A stretch of DNA of 64,000 nt from Paralithodes platypus (taxonomy: Eukaryota > Arthropoda > Malacostraca > Decapoda > Lithodidae): the NCBI GenBank assembly GCA_032716605.1, contig CM064502.1, forward strand, positions 57,175,432-57,239,431, given 5' to 3'. The notes under the pieces were generated by a model, which saw only the letters and a program-made list of their open reading frames with translations, was not told the DNA's origin and searched no databases. This document shows, piece by piece, positions 31,111 to 42,218 of this stretch; the first letter of the stretch is position 1; the number at the start of each line of letters is the position of its first letter. The translations under genes and the position numbers were made by a program.

Positions 31111-32765
31111 GAGAGACCGAGCAAGCAAAACTGGTCGAGGGCGAGAGCAAGCAAAACTGGTCGAGGGCGAGAGCAAGCAAAACTGGTCGAGGGCGAGAGC
31201 AAGCAAAACTGGTCGAGGGCGAGAGCGAGCAAAACTGGTCGAGGGCGAGAGCGAGCAAAACTGACCGAGGGCGAGAAGAGAGCGAGCAAAACTGACCGAG
31301 GGCGAGAAGAGAGCGAGCAAAACTGACCGAGGGCGAAGAGCGAGCAAAACTGACCGGGCGAGAAGAGAGCGAGCAAAACTGACCGAGGGCGAGAAGAGAG
31401 CGAGCAAAACTGACCGAGGGCGAGAAGAGAGCGAGCAAAACTGACCGAGGGCGAGAAGAGAGCGAGCAAAACTGACCGAGGCGAGAAGAGAGCGAGCAAA
31501 ACTGACCGAGGGCGAGAAGAGAGCGACCAAAACTGTTCAAGGGCGAGAAGAGAGCGAGCACACCTGACCGAGGGCGAGAAGAGAGCGAGCAAACTGACCG
31601 AGGGCGAGAAGAGAGCGAGCAAACTGACCGAGGGCGAGAAGAGAGCGAGCAAAACTGACCGAGGGCGAGAAGAGCGAGCAAAACTGACCGAGGGCGAGAA
31701 GAGAGCGAGCAAAACTGACCGAGGGCGAGAAGAGCGAGCAAAACTGACCGGGCGAGAAGAGCGAGCAAAACTGACCGAGGGCGAGAAGAGAGCGAGCAAA
31801 AAAACTGACCGAGGGCGAGAAGAGAGCGAGCAAAACTGACCGAGGAGAAGAGCGAGCAAAACTGACCGAGGGCGAGAAGAGAGCGAGCAAACTGACCGAG
31901 GGGCGAGAGAGCGAGCAAACTGACCGAGGCGAGAAGAGAGCGAGCAAAACTGACCGAGGGCGAGAAGAGCGAGCAAAACTGACCGAGGGCGAGAAGAGAG
32001 CGAGCAAAACTGACCGAGGGCGAGAAGAGAGAGCAAACTGACGAGGGAGAAGAGAGCGAGCAACGAGGGCGAGAAGAGCGAGCAAACTGACCGAGGGCGA
32101 GAAGAGAGCGAGCAAAACTGACCGAGGGCGAGAAGAGAGCGAGCAAAACTGACCGAGGGCGAGAAGAGAGCGAGCAAAACTGACCGAGGGCGAGAAGAGA
32201 GCGAGCAAAACTGACCGAGGGCGAGAAGAGAGCGAGCAAAACTGACCGAGGGCGAGAAGAGAGCGAGCAAAACTGACGAGGCGAGAAGAGAGCGAGCAAA
32301 ACTGACGAGCAAAACTGACCGAGGGCGAGAAGAGAGCGAGCAAACTGACCGAGGGCGAGAAGAGAGCGAGCAAAACTGACCGAGGGCGAGAAGAGAGCGA
32401 GCAAAACTGACCGAGGGCGAGAAGAGAGCGAGCAAAACTGACCGAGGCGAGAAGAGAGCGAGCAAAACTGACCGAGGGCGAGAAGAGAGAGCGAGCAAAA
32501 CTGACCGAGGGCGAGAAGAGAGCGAGCAAAACTGACCGAGGGCGAGAAGAGAGCGAGCAAAACTGACCGAGGGCGAGAAGAGAGCGAGCAAAACTGACCG
32601 AGGGCGAGAAGAGAGCGAGCAAAACTGAACCGAGCGAGAAGAGAGCGAGCAAAACTGACCGAGGGCGAGAAGAGAGCGAGCAAAACTGACCGAGGGCGAG
32701 AAGAGAGCGAGCAAAACTGACCGAGGGCGAGAAGAGAGCGAGCAATACTGACCGATTACGGGCGA
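31110..32765. repeat. Minisatellite, 26-bp units passing into 31-bp units
   Basis: At the left edge the unit is 26 bp (GCAAGCAAAACTGGTCGAGG plus GCGAGA). From about 31260 it is 31 bp (GAGCGAGCAAAACTGACC followed by GAGGGCGAGAAGA), repeated dozens of times with small deletions that drop AGA or GGG. The plus strand is purine-rich. The minus-strand unit contains no TAA, TAG or TGA, so all three minus frames stay open (605, 539 and 457 residues). As 31 is not a multiple of 3, each translation repeats every 31 residues and cycles through all frames. No spacers are present. Confidence 0.92.
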
Positions 32766-32799
32766 GAGCAAGACCGAACAAGACAGATTGAGAGGGCGA

Positions 32800-33420
32800 G
32801 CAAAATTTACTGCAGATATTCACCAGAACCAACTTAAATGCGCTCAAAGAATACAAAGGCATTTCTAGCAAAACTACCAACATCTCCTCTTTGTTGCCTG
32901 GAAGCTCCACTTGAAAAATCCTGTTGACTACAATTAATGATGCACGACCACCAAGAAAATTCCTGAATCACTTGCAGACTCCCCAAAAAGCACTGTTGAC
33001 GCTGCTCACTCCCCTGCAAACTTTCAACGACCAGTCTTCCGATCAAACTGTTTAACCACTGCCCTCTTGAGACCTCACCTACAATGAAGTCCTCAACAAC
33101 CACTGCCACAAGTAAATTCCTGAAATCGAGCGACCTTTCCAGTGGGGTGCAGACGCAACTTCTCCGGACTCCCAAATAAGAACTCTGCCCACTCGCAACG
33201 ACCACAGTCCGCCAACCAAACTGTTTAACCACACCCCTCGGAGACTTACCCTGCAATGAAATCCTCAGAAGCCACTGCCCTCTGAGATCTCCCCTGAAAT
33301 GAAGTCCTCGACAATCCCTGCCCTCTGAGACCTCTCCCGAGACTCCAGGACCCTCAAATGAAGTTCTCGACAACCATTGCCCTCGGAGACCTCCACCACC
33401 CTACGAGGAAGTTCTATGGC
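32800..33420. repeat. Right flank of the minisatellite: diverged 90-bp-scale repeats
   Basis: Phrases such as CCACTGCCCTCTGAGATCTC, AATGAAGTCCTCGACAA and AAACTGTTTAACCAC recur three to five times between about 33040 and 33410, giving a minus-strand open frame of 179 residues (32834-33373) with repeated FRGDLRGQ-like segments. It matches no family I know and probably reflects degenerate tandem duplication. Confidence 0.45.
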
Positions 33421-33960
33421 TGCAGTCATCCATCGCCGAGGACTTCTACTTCGCCCTGTACTTTACGAGACCGTCTCTGGGTGGAGCCTGTGCTCTACCC
33501 CTATAATCTGATCTAATGTTTTTAAGTCTTTATCTTGAATATAAGATAAAAGGAACCCCTCGTTCTCAACTTTTGAATTTTTTATTTTATTTTATTTTTT
33601 TAATAAATGTTTTCGAGATATGTATGTGGTTGTTTAAGGGACGTTCTTTGAAGTATAAATAAAGAAAATTGACATGATTTTTCAGTTTTTATTTACAATA
33701 TATGATTTTTTTTTGAACTGGTCAAAATAATTATGTATTGGAAAAAAATTAAACTGTTTGTAGGGGATGCTTTCTGAAGTAGAAAATAAAAAAAAGCTAC
33801 CATGATTTTTCAAATTTTATTACCCAAAATTACAATTTTAGTTTTGTTACGGAGACTCCAAGAAGTATCATTTTAACAAAGGACCTATGCCCAATTTTGT
33901 TTAAAGCCTTCTAATGTTAGTTAATGTACTCTTCCATAAACAGTAGTCTAATTTAGTCAC
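33420..33960. other. A/T-rich gene-free stretch
   Basis: Two similar segments (about 33650-33700 and 33770-33830), each with TTTGAAGTA/CTGAAGTA, AAATAAA and CATGATTTTTCA, are the only structure seen. There is no coding potential. Confidence 0.35.
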
Positions 33961-33961
33961 C

Positions 33962-34262
33962 AACACTCCAGGGACCAATATTCATAAACTTAGAACTACA
34001 GTATTCCTATAATTTGTCCCGATTGATCACTTGAAGTTTGAGTTCTAGACGTCGATATTTAGCAGAAATAAAAAAGTTACTGTTCAAATTAATAAAACTA
34101 TCAAAAATCCAACACTAAACAAAATCTTGATTGCTAAATTAATTTTATGCACTACATTCGTATTCCATCTGTTCATTCTGCTAAATAATAATATCTATAC
34201 AGTTCCAACTTCCTTATATCAGGACAAATTATAGAAATAGTTCTAAGAATGTTTGAATACAG
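33962..34262. mobile_element. Inverted-repeat MITE, about 300 bp
   Basis: The left end has ATTCATAAACTTAGAACTA and CTATAATTTGTCC; the right end has GGACAAATTATAG and TAGTTCTAAGAATGTTTGAA. The arms are imperfect over about 45 bases. Inner TAGACGTCGATATTTAGCAG and CTGCTAAATAATAATATCTA continue the fold. Related to the foldback at 19310-19525. Confidence 0.6.
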
Positions 34263-34277
34263 GCCCAGTCCTCCTAA

Positions 34278-34461
34278 AGACGGTATGACACGAGAGCTTT
34301 TATAATCAACATTTCTGGAGTATTTTTGCACTGGTATCATAAACTAGACTGATGGTAGATGAATGTAGGTAACCGAAATATATTAAATGTTGACCTCATA
34401 AGCTGCCAGACCAGTGTTGAGGATAAATGTTGAAGGAAAAAGCTCTCATGTGATACCGACC
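34278..34461. mobile_element. TWA-target MITE (PIF/Harbinger-like), copy 2
   Basis: AGACGGTATGACACGAGAGC and GCTCTCATGTGATACCGACC form the ends, flanked by TAA on both sides (34275-34277 and 34462-34464). The interior TTTTTGCACTGGTATCATAA and AAGCTGCCAGACCA ties it to copies at 24787 and 42008. Confidence 0.7.
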
Positions 34462-34494
34462 TAAGATCATGGTCAGAAACAGCAGTGTAACATG

Positions 34495-34894
34495 GGCATT
34501 CTGTACCGCCGACGTATTTTTTATTTTATTCTTGCTACTTATTAGACGATTTTGTTCACCTTAGGAAGGATATCTACCCATTAAAAATACTATAGACTAT
34601 CATAATTAATCCTTTTAGCTACCCATACATCCTTCCTAAGCTACACAAAATCGTCTAAAAGGAGCCGCTTATTTTGGCTACTATTAGAAGATTCTGTTCA
34701 GCTTAGGAATGACATCTACCCATTAAAAAGCTATAGACTATATCTCAATTAATCCTTTTAGCTATCACATATCCTTCAAAGCTATCTCAATTACTCCTCT
34801 TAGCTACCCATATATCCTTCCTAAGCTACACAAAATTGTCTAAAAGTAGCAAGAATAAAACAAAAAATACGTCACCGGTACAGTAAGGGGTTAA
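34495..34894. mobile_element. TTAA-A MITE, expanded copy
   Basis: The ends TTCTGTACCGCCGACG and CGTCACCGGTACAGTAAGG with TTAA on the right enclose about 400 bases. The ATTAATCCTTTTAGCTA block is repeated, so internal duplication or two merged copies explain the length. Confidence 0.6.
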
Positions 34895-34945
34895 AGTGTT
34901 TTTATACTAAGCTATAACCGATTCTGACATGCCATTCTTGGATAA

Positions 34946-35370
34946 AAATAATTCCAAATTCAATCACAAAGGTCGATTAATTTACTCTAGTATAATTTCA
35001 TTGGGGGTGTGGTGGTGAGATTAATAAAAATAATATTAACTTAGTCTGATAATATTAATTTCAAATTCACTCGGAAAGGTTGATTAACTTACTCTAATAT
35101 TAACCTTATTATCTTAGAGTTGATCATTTTAATTCCACATTTAATCATAAAGGTAGATTAATTTACTCTAGTATTAACTTATTATCTGGAGTTGATGATC
35201 ATTTCAATTCCAAATTCTATCACAAAGGTCGATTAATTTACTCTACTATTAATTTAGTATCTGAAGTTGATGATAATTTAAATTCCAAATTACCATATAC
35301 AAAAAAGGTCGATCAATTTACTCTAGTACAGTAATTTATCTTTAATATCTGGAGTTGATGATAAATTATA
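34946..35370. repeat. Tandem repeat of about 75 bp, five units
   Basis: AAAGGT followed by a GATTAATTTACTCTA-type block recurs at about 34968, 35075, 35149, 35224 and 35304. A TCTGGAGTTGATGATAATTT-like segment lies between units. The first interval is longer. No ORF. Confidence 0.65.
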
Positions 35371-35663
35371 TATAAATCTAGTAATGCAAGCAAAACAAGT
35401 GAAAATTATGATGTTATATAAATCTGGTAAGAAAGCAAAATCAGTTGAAAAGTATAATTATTTATGAATCTGATCATGAGAGCAAAAATCTGTAAACACT
35501 TTGACAGCCAGAATCGATAATAGGATATATATAAAAAACACTAAATAAACTTGCCCTGTCACACTGCCTCATATTACCTCACACAAAAACACTATAGTCT
35601 AATCCATTACAATCGGGCCAAAAATCTTGAACCACTAAATTCTATAACTCAAAATCGATTATA

Positions 35664-35993
35664 CTCCGTTTCATTTCATCTGACGATAAATTAAATCCCT
35701 TCGCAGCGGATTACTCAATACTTAATGGACAAATGTGAAACCACTATGTCTCTGCATCATATTAAATTCATATTTGTTTTCACCAACTCACCAATTAATT
35801 TTAACTAATTAAATCATTGAAAGTAATGAATACATGTGGTACTCCAAGGACTCGAACCTAGGATACTCGCACCAAAATTCCGCACACTAAGAGTTTATAT
35901 AATCAGCACCATATTTCACTATAAAATCTTCAAAGTAACTGAGAAATGTTGATGGGAACTTTGCAATTTACCGTCAGATGAAATGAAACGGAC
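35664..35993. mobile_element. TA-flanked MITE with a SINE inside
   Basis: The ends CTCCGTTTCATTTCATCTG and CAGATGAAATGAAACGGAC are near-perfect inverted repeats with TA on each side (35662-35663 and 35994-35995). A tRNA-derived SINE occupies 35755-35892. The TA target suggests a Tc1/mariner-type element, different from the one at 19060. Confidence 0.7.
35755..35892 (-). mobile_element. tRNA-derived SINE copy inside a MITE
   Basis: The complement carries GGTTCGAGTCCTTGGAGTAC (box B), CACATGTATTCATTACTTTC and a tail GGTGAGTTGGTGAAAAC. It is nested in the element at 35664-35993. Confidence 0.65.
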
Positions 35994-36114
35994 TATAATC
36001 AAGCGAATATTCTAGCCCATTTGAGGACCTGAGTAATGCAATTTCCTAAATGCCACTTTTATATTGAAAAATGTACAAACTTATCTCGATTTAGCTTGAT
36101 AAGGAATAGACATA

Positions 36115-36225
36115 TTATATTTTTTTCACCAACCAACTTCACTTCTAAACTCAACTAATGAAATCAACAAATACATGTGGCACTCCAAGGACTCGAACCT
36201 AGGACACTCGCACTGCAATTCCGCT
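36115..36225 (-). mobile_element. tRNA-derived SINE copy
   Basis: Same subtype as 5385-5525: the complement reads GAGTGTCCTAGGTTCGAGTC, then GGAGTGCCACATGTATTTG and TTGGTTGGTGAAAAAAA. The head is truncated and followed by a TTAA-B scrap (TTGTACATTTTTCGGTA) at about 36275. Confidence 0.6.
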
Positions 36226-36731
36226 ATGAAACTTACAAAAAATACCCCCAAGACCCCCCTTTGAGATCAATTTGTACATTTTTCGGTAACAAAAAAAATT
36301 CTCGACCAAAGTAGCATTTAGGACATTGCATCATTCAGGTCCCCATTTGCTCTAGCCCCTTTTGAGTTACAGAGGATATGGGTCATGATTTTTGGCCTAC
36401 AGTATATAAAATTAATACACTATAATTAACAGGATGATTAATTAACACCTTCAGTATAACATTGGCTTTTATTCTGGCTATAGGTAGGTAATTTTATTCA
36501 GCTTAGGAAGAACATTTGGCTATATTCTGGCTATTCGTAGGTACAATTATTCAGCCTATTCTCTCCACATGACAAGCTCCTGCCAGCTAAGCAAAACAGA
36601 TCATCGTGAAGAGCTAGTTAGTCTCTGCACCATCCCCAAGTACTGTAATAGAATTAATCTCAACATACTCTATACTGTAGATACACTTCTCTTTCTACCC
36701 TAGCCTCAGCCAACCCCACTACATGTATACT

Positions 36732-37042
36732 TTAAGGGGAGGTTTTTAGTTTGTTCCCTAGACCTCCATAAAGCTTAAAATTACACCCCCTTGACCCCCT
36801 TTCAAGATAAATTTGTATATTTTTTGGTAGAACATTTTTGGTTCCTCTAAATTACAGGCTCGCCATTGCTCGCCAGGAAGAAATTGACACCTAAGTGGCA
36901 CGAAAGGTCTTAAAATGGACAGAAATGGCGCGAAAGTTCTTAAAATAGCCAAACTAATAGGCCGAACGTCTTAAAATCTCAAAAGCAATGGGGCTAAACA
37001 TGAGGGAGAGGGGGACCAGAAAAACAGCCCATCTCCCCTTAA
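36732..37042 (-). mobile_element. TTAA-B MITE, complete copy, reversed
   Basis: Bounded by TTAAGGGGAGGTTTTTAG and CCCATCTCCCCTTAA with TTAA at both edges. The CCGGCC palindrome segment is deleted (ACATTTTTGGTTCCTC). Confidence 0.75.
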
Positions 37043-37054
37043 AGACTGACTGAT

Positions 37055-37260
37055 CTATAAGTGGCACAGTTTCAGTTTCACATCCTAATGGAGGAATGCC
37101 AGGTAGCCCTCTTCTGGGCTGCCTCACTTGTTAAGTTTTTGCATTGGATATCCGATCGTAGAACCTGATCCCGCGTCTTTCTAGGTCTACCCCTCCATGC
37201 TACTCCCTCTATGTTCACTGACATACATCTCTCTGCCTGCTTGTGCATCTCTTCACCGAT
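37055..37260 (-). pseudogene. L-gamma LINE 3' fragment
   Basis: The complement contains GGGGTAGACCTAGAAAGACG and CAAGTGAGGCAGCCCAG with the RPRKT-type tail, now full of frameshifts. It directly follows a TTAA-B MITE. Confidence 0.5.
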
Positions 37261-37534
37261 ACTCTTAATACCTCACTGCCTCCTCAGCTCCATATTAATT
37301 ACCTTATCTTTTAGTTTCTAAAATTCTCCTGCTCAATAAAACAGAGAAAGGGGCGAGGGAACACGAAAGTGGTCCCGGGCCCTAAGAATTGGAACTTTAA
37401 AGGTTTCTGTTTGGGCTCTGTCTCAAGTCGACCACCCCCAGCAATGGGGTATGTGCCTGAGAATATACAGTACATACTGTACATACACACATCTTTCAGT
37501 TTAACCCCACATATCCTTATTATGTTAATTTAAT

Positions 37535-37690
37535 GTATTAAGTAACACCCCGTTCTTAACATTAATCATCAATTACAAACCCCAATGCACTTGAATAAAC
37601 TAATGAAAGCATATGGTCCTCCCGGGATTCCAACTCGGGACACCACACCCAGAACATAAGCATCTAAACCATTACACCACCAACACAGTT
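37535..37690 (-). mobile_element. tRNA-derived SINE copy, minus strand
   Basis: Nearly the same as 30160-30320, with box A side GGTGGTGTAATGGTTTAG, a mutated box B (GAGTTGGAATCCC) and a tail ending GTTAAGAACGGGGTGTTAC. Confidence 0.68.
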
Positions 37691-37985
37691 AAGAAAAAGC
37701 CATATTACTCAGCCTGTCCCTCTAACATCTAAAGGTCCTTCCTAAGTTGAAAAAAGTGTCTAGTTTTAACCAGAATAAAATAAAACAATGCCATCGTACC
37801 GAAGGTGTTACACATCCTGCCTGTCTTGTGCATAAGGTAATATTTCCAAGGATTCTCAAGATCAAATCACATACACAAATTTAACAGTGAATTTGTGTCC
37901 GAGTCTGGTGTCCGCAACAAGATATCAGAGAAAATATACTGAGTTGAAGTATTTATTACGATAATGTCCCTGTGGTTGTTCAGTA

Positions 37986-38202
37986 CAGTGGGCCTAATAA
38001 GTGATGTCTCAGTATCAAGTATGTTTTGATCAATAATTGGTATCAGTAATATCTAAAATTGATTTACGGTATTCATTTAGAGTGAGATATACAAACATGT
38101 TCCTACAGAAATGCACCCTATTCAACATTTGACAGATAATTAATACAGCATAGAGCTAGCCAAACGTAATGAACGCTGAGACATGACTTATTAGCGCTAT
38201 CG
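37986..38202. mobile_element. Tc1/mariner-type MITE, copy 2, reversed
   Basis: Flanked by TA (37984-37985 and 38203-38204). The ends CAGTGGGCCTAATAAGTGA and TGACTTATTAGCGCTATCG have drifted from those of the copy at 19060, but the interior is the same in reverse. Confidence 0.78.
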
Positions 38203-38344
38203 TACATATAGGAATGGAGGCATGACAGAAATACAAGGAAGAGCAGTGGGTGGTGGAGTACTCCTGGTACGGGAAGGGAATGAAGGGAAGTTGCCTGTGC
38301 TACTGTTTGTTTCTTTATTTTCCTATGTGTAATGAAGGAGACAA

Positions 38345-38700
38345 AAGCAGGTTGCCTGTAACAAGTGTCTCCCCCAAAGCCGAAAGAGTGACAGGGCCAA
38401 ATTCAAGGGACGTTGGGGTCGAAATGCCTGGACACACAAAGTTTAAAGCAGTTTAAGTCATAAGATGAGGGAGAGAGTTCCAGAGTTCACTTGTTGAGTA
38501 AAGGAGAGACTGAGAAAATTTGCCAATTCTAGGGTTGGGACTGTGTTGAAAGGCGGGTGCACTGATACAATTTCGATGACTGACAATAAGAGGGAGTTGC
38601 AGGGTATGGTAAATATGTGTGGTGCTTGTGTGTGAGAAATAGAACCTGAAGGTCAGTGTGGTAAACAAAATAAGATTGTGAGAGGGATGAAGCCACAGAA
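38345..38700 (-). pseudogene. L-beta LINE 3' end, minus strand
   Basis: The minus strand encodes KFSQSLLYSTSELWNSLPHL, then after a frameshift the FK-x-CVSRHF-like tail. The 3' UTR includes GAATTTGGCCCTGTCACTC, as in the copies near 14 kb. Older and more diverged than those copies. Confidence 0.65.
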
Positions 38701-39488
38701 TGTGAGGTGAGAGTTGAACGGTTAGGTAATGGAAAATTGTAGCTTATTCAAGTGGCTGACGATGACAAACAAGTATGAAGGCGATTCATTTGTGGCCACC
38801 CCCTCGGGGATCAATCCATCAAGCAATATATATATATATACTCTGTATTCTACAATTATATGTCAGGAAATTGGCTGCTAAGCGTTGAAATTTCTCCTCC
38901 AGTAAAGATGAAAATAGTAGTATACAGTATAGGTATATGTACGGTATGTATGTACCGTATGTATGTATATACTCAGGCACATAACCCATTGCTGGGCATG
39001 GCCGACTCGAGACAGAGCCCGAACTGAAACCTTTAAAGTTCCAAATTCTTAGGGTCCGGGACTATTTATGCGTTCCCTCGCCCCTTTTTCTGTCTCGATG
39101 AGTAGGAGAATTTTACAAGGGAAGGAGGATTCCTAGCCCCCTGCCCCCAGAAAGAAAAGTAGGACAGTAAAAGAGACAGACAGAAACAGCTAAGGTTGGG
39201 TAGAGGATGCCAAACCTAACTTTGGACAGGAAAACTTTAAAAAACATTGGACACTATACTTCACTAACAGGATATTATTGTCTCGGACACTGTGACTCGG
39301 AGAAAAATTGACTGTTAAAAGTGGCACTGTGACTTAACCTTGACTGACCAACCTTGATCTTGGAGAAGTGTTGGGTTGGTTACTGAATCTGTTGGTAAAT
39401 GAAACATGGTAGAAAGTTCAGCGGGAGATTATCATAAGGAGAGTTACACCTGTTATATTATACATTAGTTACCATGTTGTATACCATC

Positions 39489-39657
39489 CATCTTTCCCTC
39501 ATTCTATGACTTAAATTACTTCAAACTTTGTGTGTCTAGATATTTTGACTCGAACAATACTTGATTTTGGCCCTATCACTCTTTCAAATCTAGGGGAGGC
39601 ACTCGTCACAGCCAGTTTTGCCTTTTGTCTACCTCATCCACATAGAAGAAAAAAAAT
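39489..39657 (+). pseudogene. L-beta LINE 3' UTR fragment
   Basis: TATGACTTAAATTACTTCAA, TTGATTTTGGCCCTATCACT and TTGCCTTTTGTCTACCTC match the last 170 bases of L-beta, ending in an A-rich tail. Little coding sequence remains. Confidence 0.65.
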
Positions 39658-39770
39658 CTAGGTTAGTTACCTGTAAAATAGGCTAACTTCGGATAGGGAG
39701 GTAACTTTGAACATCTCAGTATATATAATGTAATGAACCACTGTACCACAGTTATTGAAAAAAAAGAGTC

Positions 39771-39905
39771 TTAACCCTTTCTGTGCTGGCAACGTCTTTT
39801 TCATTTATTACGGTCACTATTAGACAATTTGATTCAGTTTAAAAAGGACCTCCAGCAATAAACAGGCTGCGAATTATCTCACTTCATCCTTTTTACTATA
39901 AGTAT
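39771..39905 (-). mobile_element. TTAA-A MITE, truncated
   Basis: Starts TTAACCCTTTCTGTGCTGG, shows GGACCTCCAGCAATAAACAGG-like sequence in the reversed order, and ends at TTTTTACTATAAG without the far terminus. Confidence 0.6.
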
Positions 39906-40179
39906 AAGTAAGACCCAGTGTGGTATATTCTAAGTTCCTGAAATCCCCAAGAATAATGAATACTTAAATTGTAGAGAAAATTACACCCGCATTAGAAAAC
40001 TTGGGGCCGTACACTAAGCTCTGAGATGACGAGTCACTGACCTCCATGACTTTGCCCTTTGGTGGGGGAGTACAGTTTCTAGCTCAAAGGGATCAAATGC
40101 GAATTTGCCACGTTTAAAAACATAGACGCTACTTCAAACCCCTATTTTTTTTTTTTTGTCATACAGCGTAATTCCCGAG

Positions 40180-40345
40180 ATGGGGTGGCCATGTACATTA
40201 GGCGTTTGTCACGAATTGCTAGGTCAAGTTGCCCGGGCTTGACATCTACCAATAACATTTTGACAGTGCGGGCTCAATCCACCGACCTTTTGATCAGCAG
40301 CCGACGCTCTACTGACTATGCCACGACTCGTGGCATAATGACTTT
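40180..40345 (-). mobile_element. SINE-like tRNA segment (family C)
   Basis: The complement has CGTGGCATAGTCAGTAGAGC (box A-like), GGCTGCTGATCAAAAGGTCG and GTGGATTGAGCCCGC (box B-like), followed by a conserved non-tRNA segment with CTAGCAATTCGTG. A diverged relative lies at 10440-10575. Confidence 0.5.
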
Positions 40346-40719
40346 GATGTACCTAAAGAAATTTCCTCAGAATCCAAGATTTTACCGGTAAATCCCTCTA
40401 CACAAGTACTATGTGATTCATGAATTAAAACACTGGAACACCTTAAAGAATAGGTATACAACATGGTCAATGTAAATATATAAAAGGCAACATCTCTCCC
40501 TATAGATCACAATACCAGAACCTGTAAACCATCTATTAAGTCTCTACAAAAATATTTATATCAATATAAGATAAACACCAGATTTTTGTGGATATACAGT
40601 AATACAGTATCAATGTGTAATTAAAGTACGGTAGCTAAATCCTCATCAAACTTAATGAGCATCAAATAAAATACTTTATTTTATATGAATACTTTGCAGC
40701 AAATACAGTACAGTATATA

Positions 40720-40860
40720 AAATAAGTAACACCCCGTTCTTAACATTAATCATCAATTACAAACCCCAATGTACTTGAATAAACTAATGAAAGCATATGG
40801 TCCTCCCGGGATTCGAACTCGGGACACCACACCCAGAACATAAGCACCTAAATTAACAAC
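40720..40860 (-). mobile_element. tRNA-derived SINE copy, 5' head truncated
   Basis: The tail and box B half are well preserved (GAGTTCGAATCCCGGG, GTTAAGAACGGGGTGTTAC). The box A half is replaced by AAC repeats and a C-run, then (CACT)n at 40875-40905. Confidence 0.65.
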
Positions 40861-40919
40861 AACCCCCCCCACCCCCACTCACTCACTCACTCACTCACTC
40901 ACTCTCTCTCTCTATTTAT

Positions 40920-41230
40920 CTATTGCAGCCACAGATGAATCGCCTCCAAGTCCCTCTGTCATTCGTAAGCCGGCGTCCCTCCACCCACCCAACACCACCT
41001 ACAGTACACTCATATATAACTCCATCCCTCCATCTCACTCTTGGCATACTTTCTTATAGCTTAGTCCACCTAGCTTATTTATACCAGATACTATTTGTAT
41101 ATAAACTTATCTCTACAGGTCTAAATTTGATCTTTATATATATGCTCATCACCTTGCATATCTTTTCAAATATCTATGCTATCTCAAATTAAATCTGTCT
41201 TCCGCCCTATCACCCTACACTACATTCCCC
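40920..41230. repeat. Dispersed fragment with CACAGATGAATCGCCTCC
   Basis: Similar phrases (GGGTGGCCACAAATGGATCG, CCCACCCAACACACTCACTC) occur near 38780-38810 (reverse), 42740-42810 and 43060-43110, so this is an interspersed repeat, perhaps LINE 3' sequence. TATTTATCTATTGCAG before it looks like an acceptor but is better explained as repeat sequence. Confidence 0.4.
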
Positions 41231-41410
41231 TCCTTCATGCTAAATTTCCTGTAGACTAAACTATAATATGACAAATTATAAATACGGTATGCTCAGATAA
41301 AACAGTAGCTATAAAATTACACAAAGATACCGGTATACAAAGATGGTTTACAGTTTGGTCTTTTGTACCGCTGAACATTTTATAATTTTCATTACCAATG
41401 TTCATTAATG

Positions 41411-41780
41411 TTAAGGGGAGGCGGGTCGTATTTTTGGTCCTCTTTCTCCCTCGTGTTAAGCCCCATTTGTTTTGAGATTATAAGACCTTCGGCTCATTAG
41501 TTTGACAATTTTAACACCTTTCGCCCCATTTAGTTGTCAATTTTAAGACCTTTCGAGCCATTTAGGTGTCAATTTTTTTCGACAAGCGATAGTGAGCCTG
41601 TAATTTTAGGAGGAATCGGCCTTTGACCAGGACATATTTCTACCGAAAAATGTACAAATCTATCTTGAAAGGGGTTCTTGTGGGTGTTCTTTTAATCTTG
41701 ATGGAGGTCTAGCAAGAAAACTAAGATATAAAGTAATAAATGAATAAATAGACCAAAAAAAAGGGCCCGTCTCCCCTTAA
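41411..41780 (+). mobile_element. TTAA-B MITE, longest complete copy
   Basis: Bounded by TTAAGGGGAGGCGGGTC and CCCGTCTCCCCTTAA with TTAA at both edges. The right side carries the extra AATAAATAGACC stretch also seen at 29240. Confidence 0.75.
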
Positions 41781-42007
41781 GTACCTAATCAACTAACTAT
41801 TTAATTTACTAACTGGTGATGTGGGTGATGGTGGTAGTTGTTGTTGGTAGTGGTATTGGTGGTAGAGATCGTAGCGGCAGTAACTTCATCTCCAACTGAA
41901 ATATAAAAACACCACATGAGACTTTTGAACAGTGCCTACAGTGCCTACACTATCGATACAGTACCGGTATACAAAATGTGTACAAAACACCAATATTAGT
42001 AGAGTAA

Positions 42008-42218
42008 AGCCGCTGTCACACGAGCGATTTTTCCGTCAATTTTCCATGAGCAAGTTTTTTTCTCGTTATATTTCGGGACTTTTTGCACTGATATCGGTAA
42101 CTAGACTGAAGGTAAAGTATGTTAGGCTGTTGAATTTTTACAAAGTGTAATTTTTGAAGCTGCCAGACCACAATTGCCCGTAAAAATTGCTCGAAAAACG
42201 GCTCGTGTGACTCCAGCT
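42008..42218. mobile_element. TWA-target MITE (PIF/Harbinger-like), copy 3
   Basis: The best-preserved copy. The ends AGCCGCTGTCACACGAGCG and GCTCGTGTGACTCCAGCT are flanked by TAA on both sides (42005-42007 and 42219-42221). 211 bp, no ORF. Confidence 0.78.

Noticed and set aside
31110..32765. CRISPR array
   Set aside because: The repeats are directly tandem with no unique spacers, the context is eukaryotic and there are no cas genes. It is a minisatellite.
30889..32910. Three long minus-strand ORFs as real proteins
   Set aside because: They are overlapping frames of one 31-bp unit that lacks stop triplets, so openness is not evidence of coding. No conserved start, signal or domain was seen.
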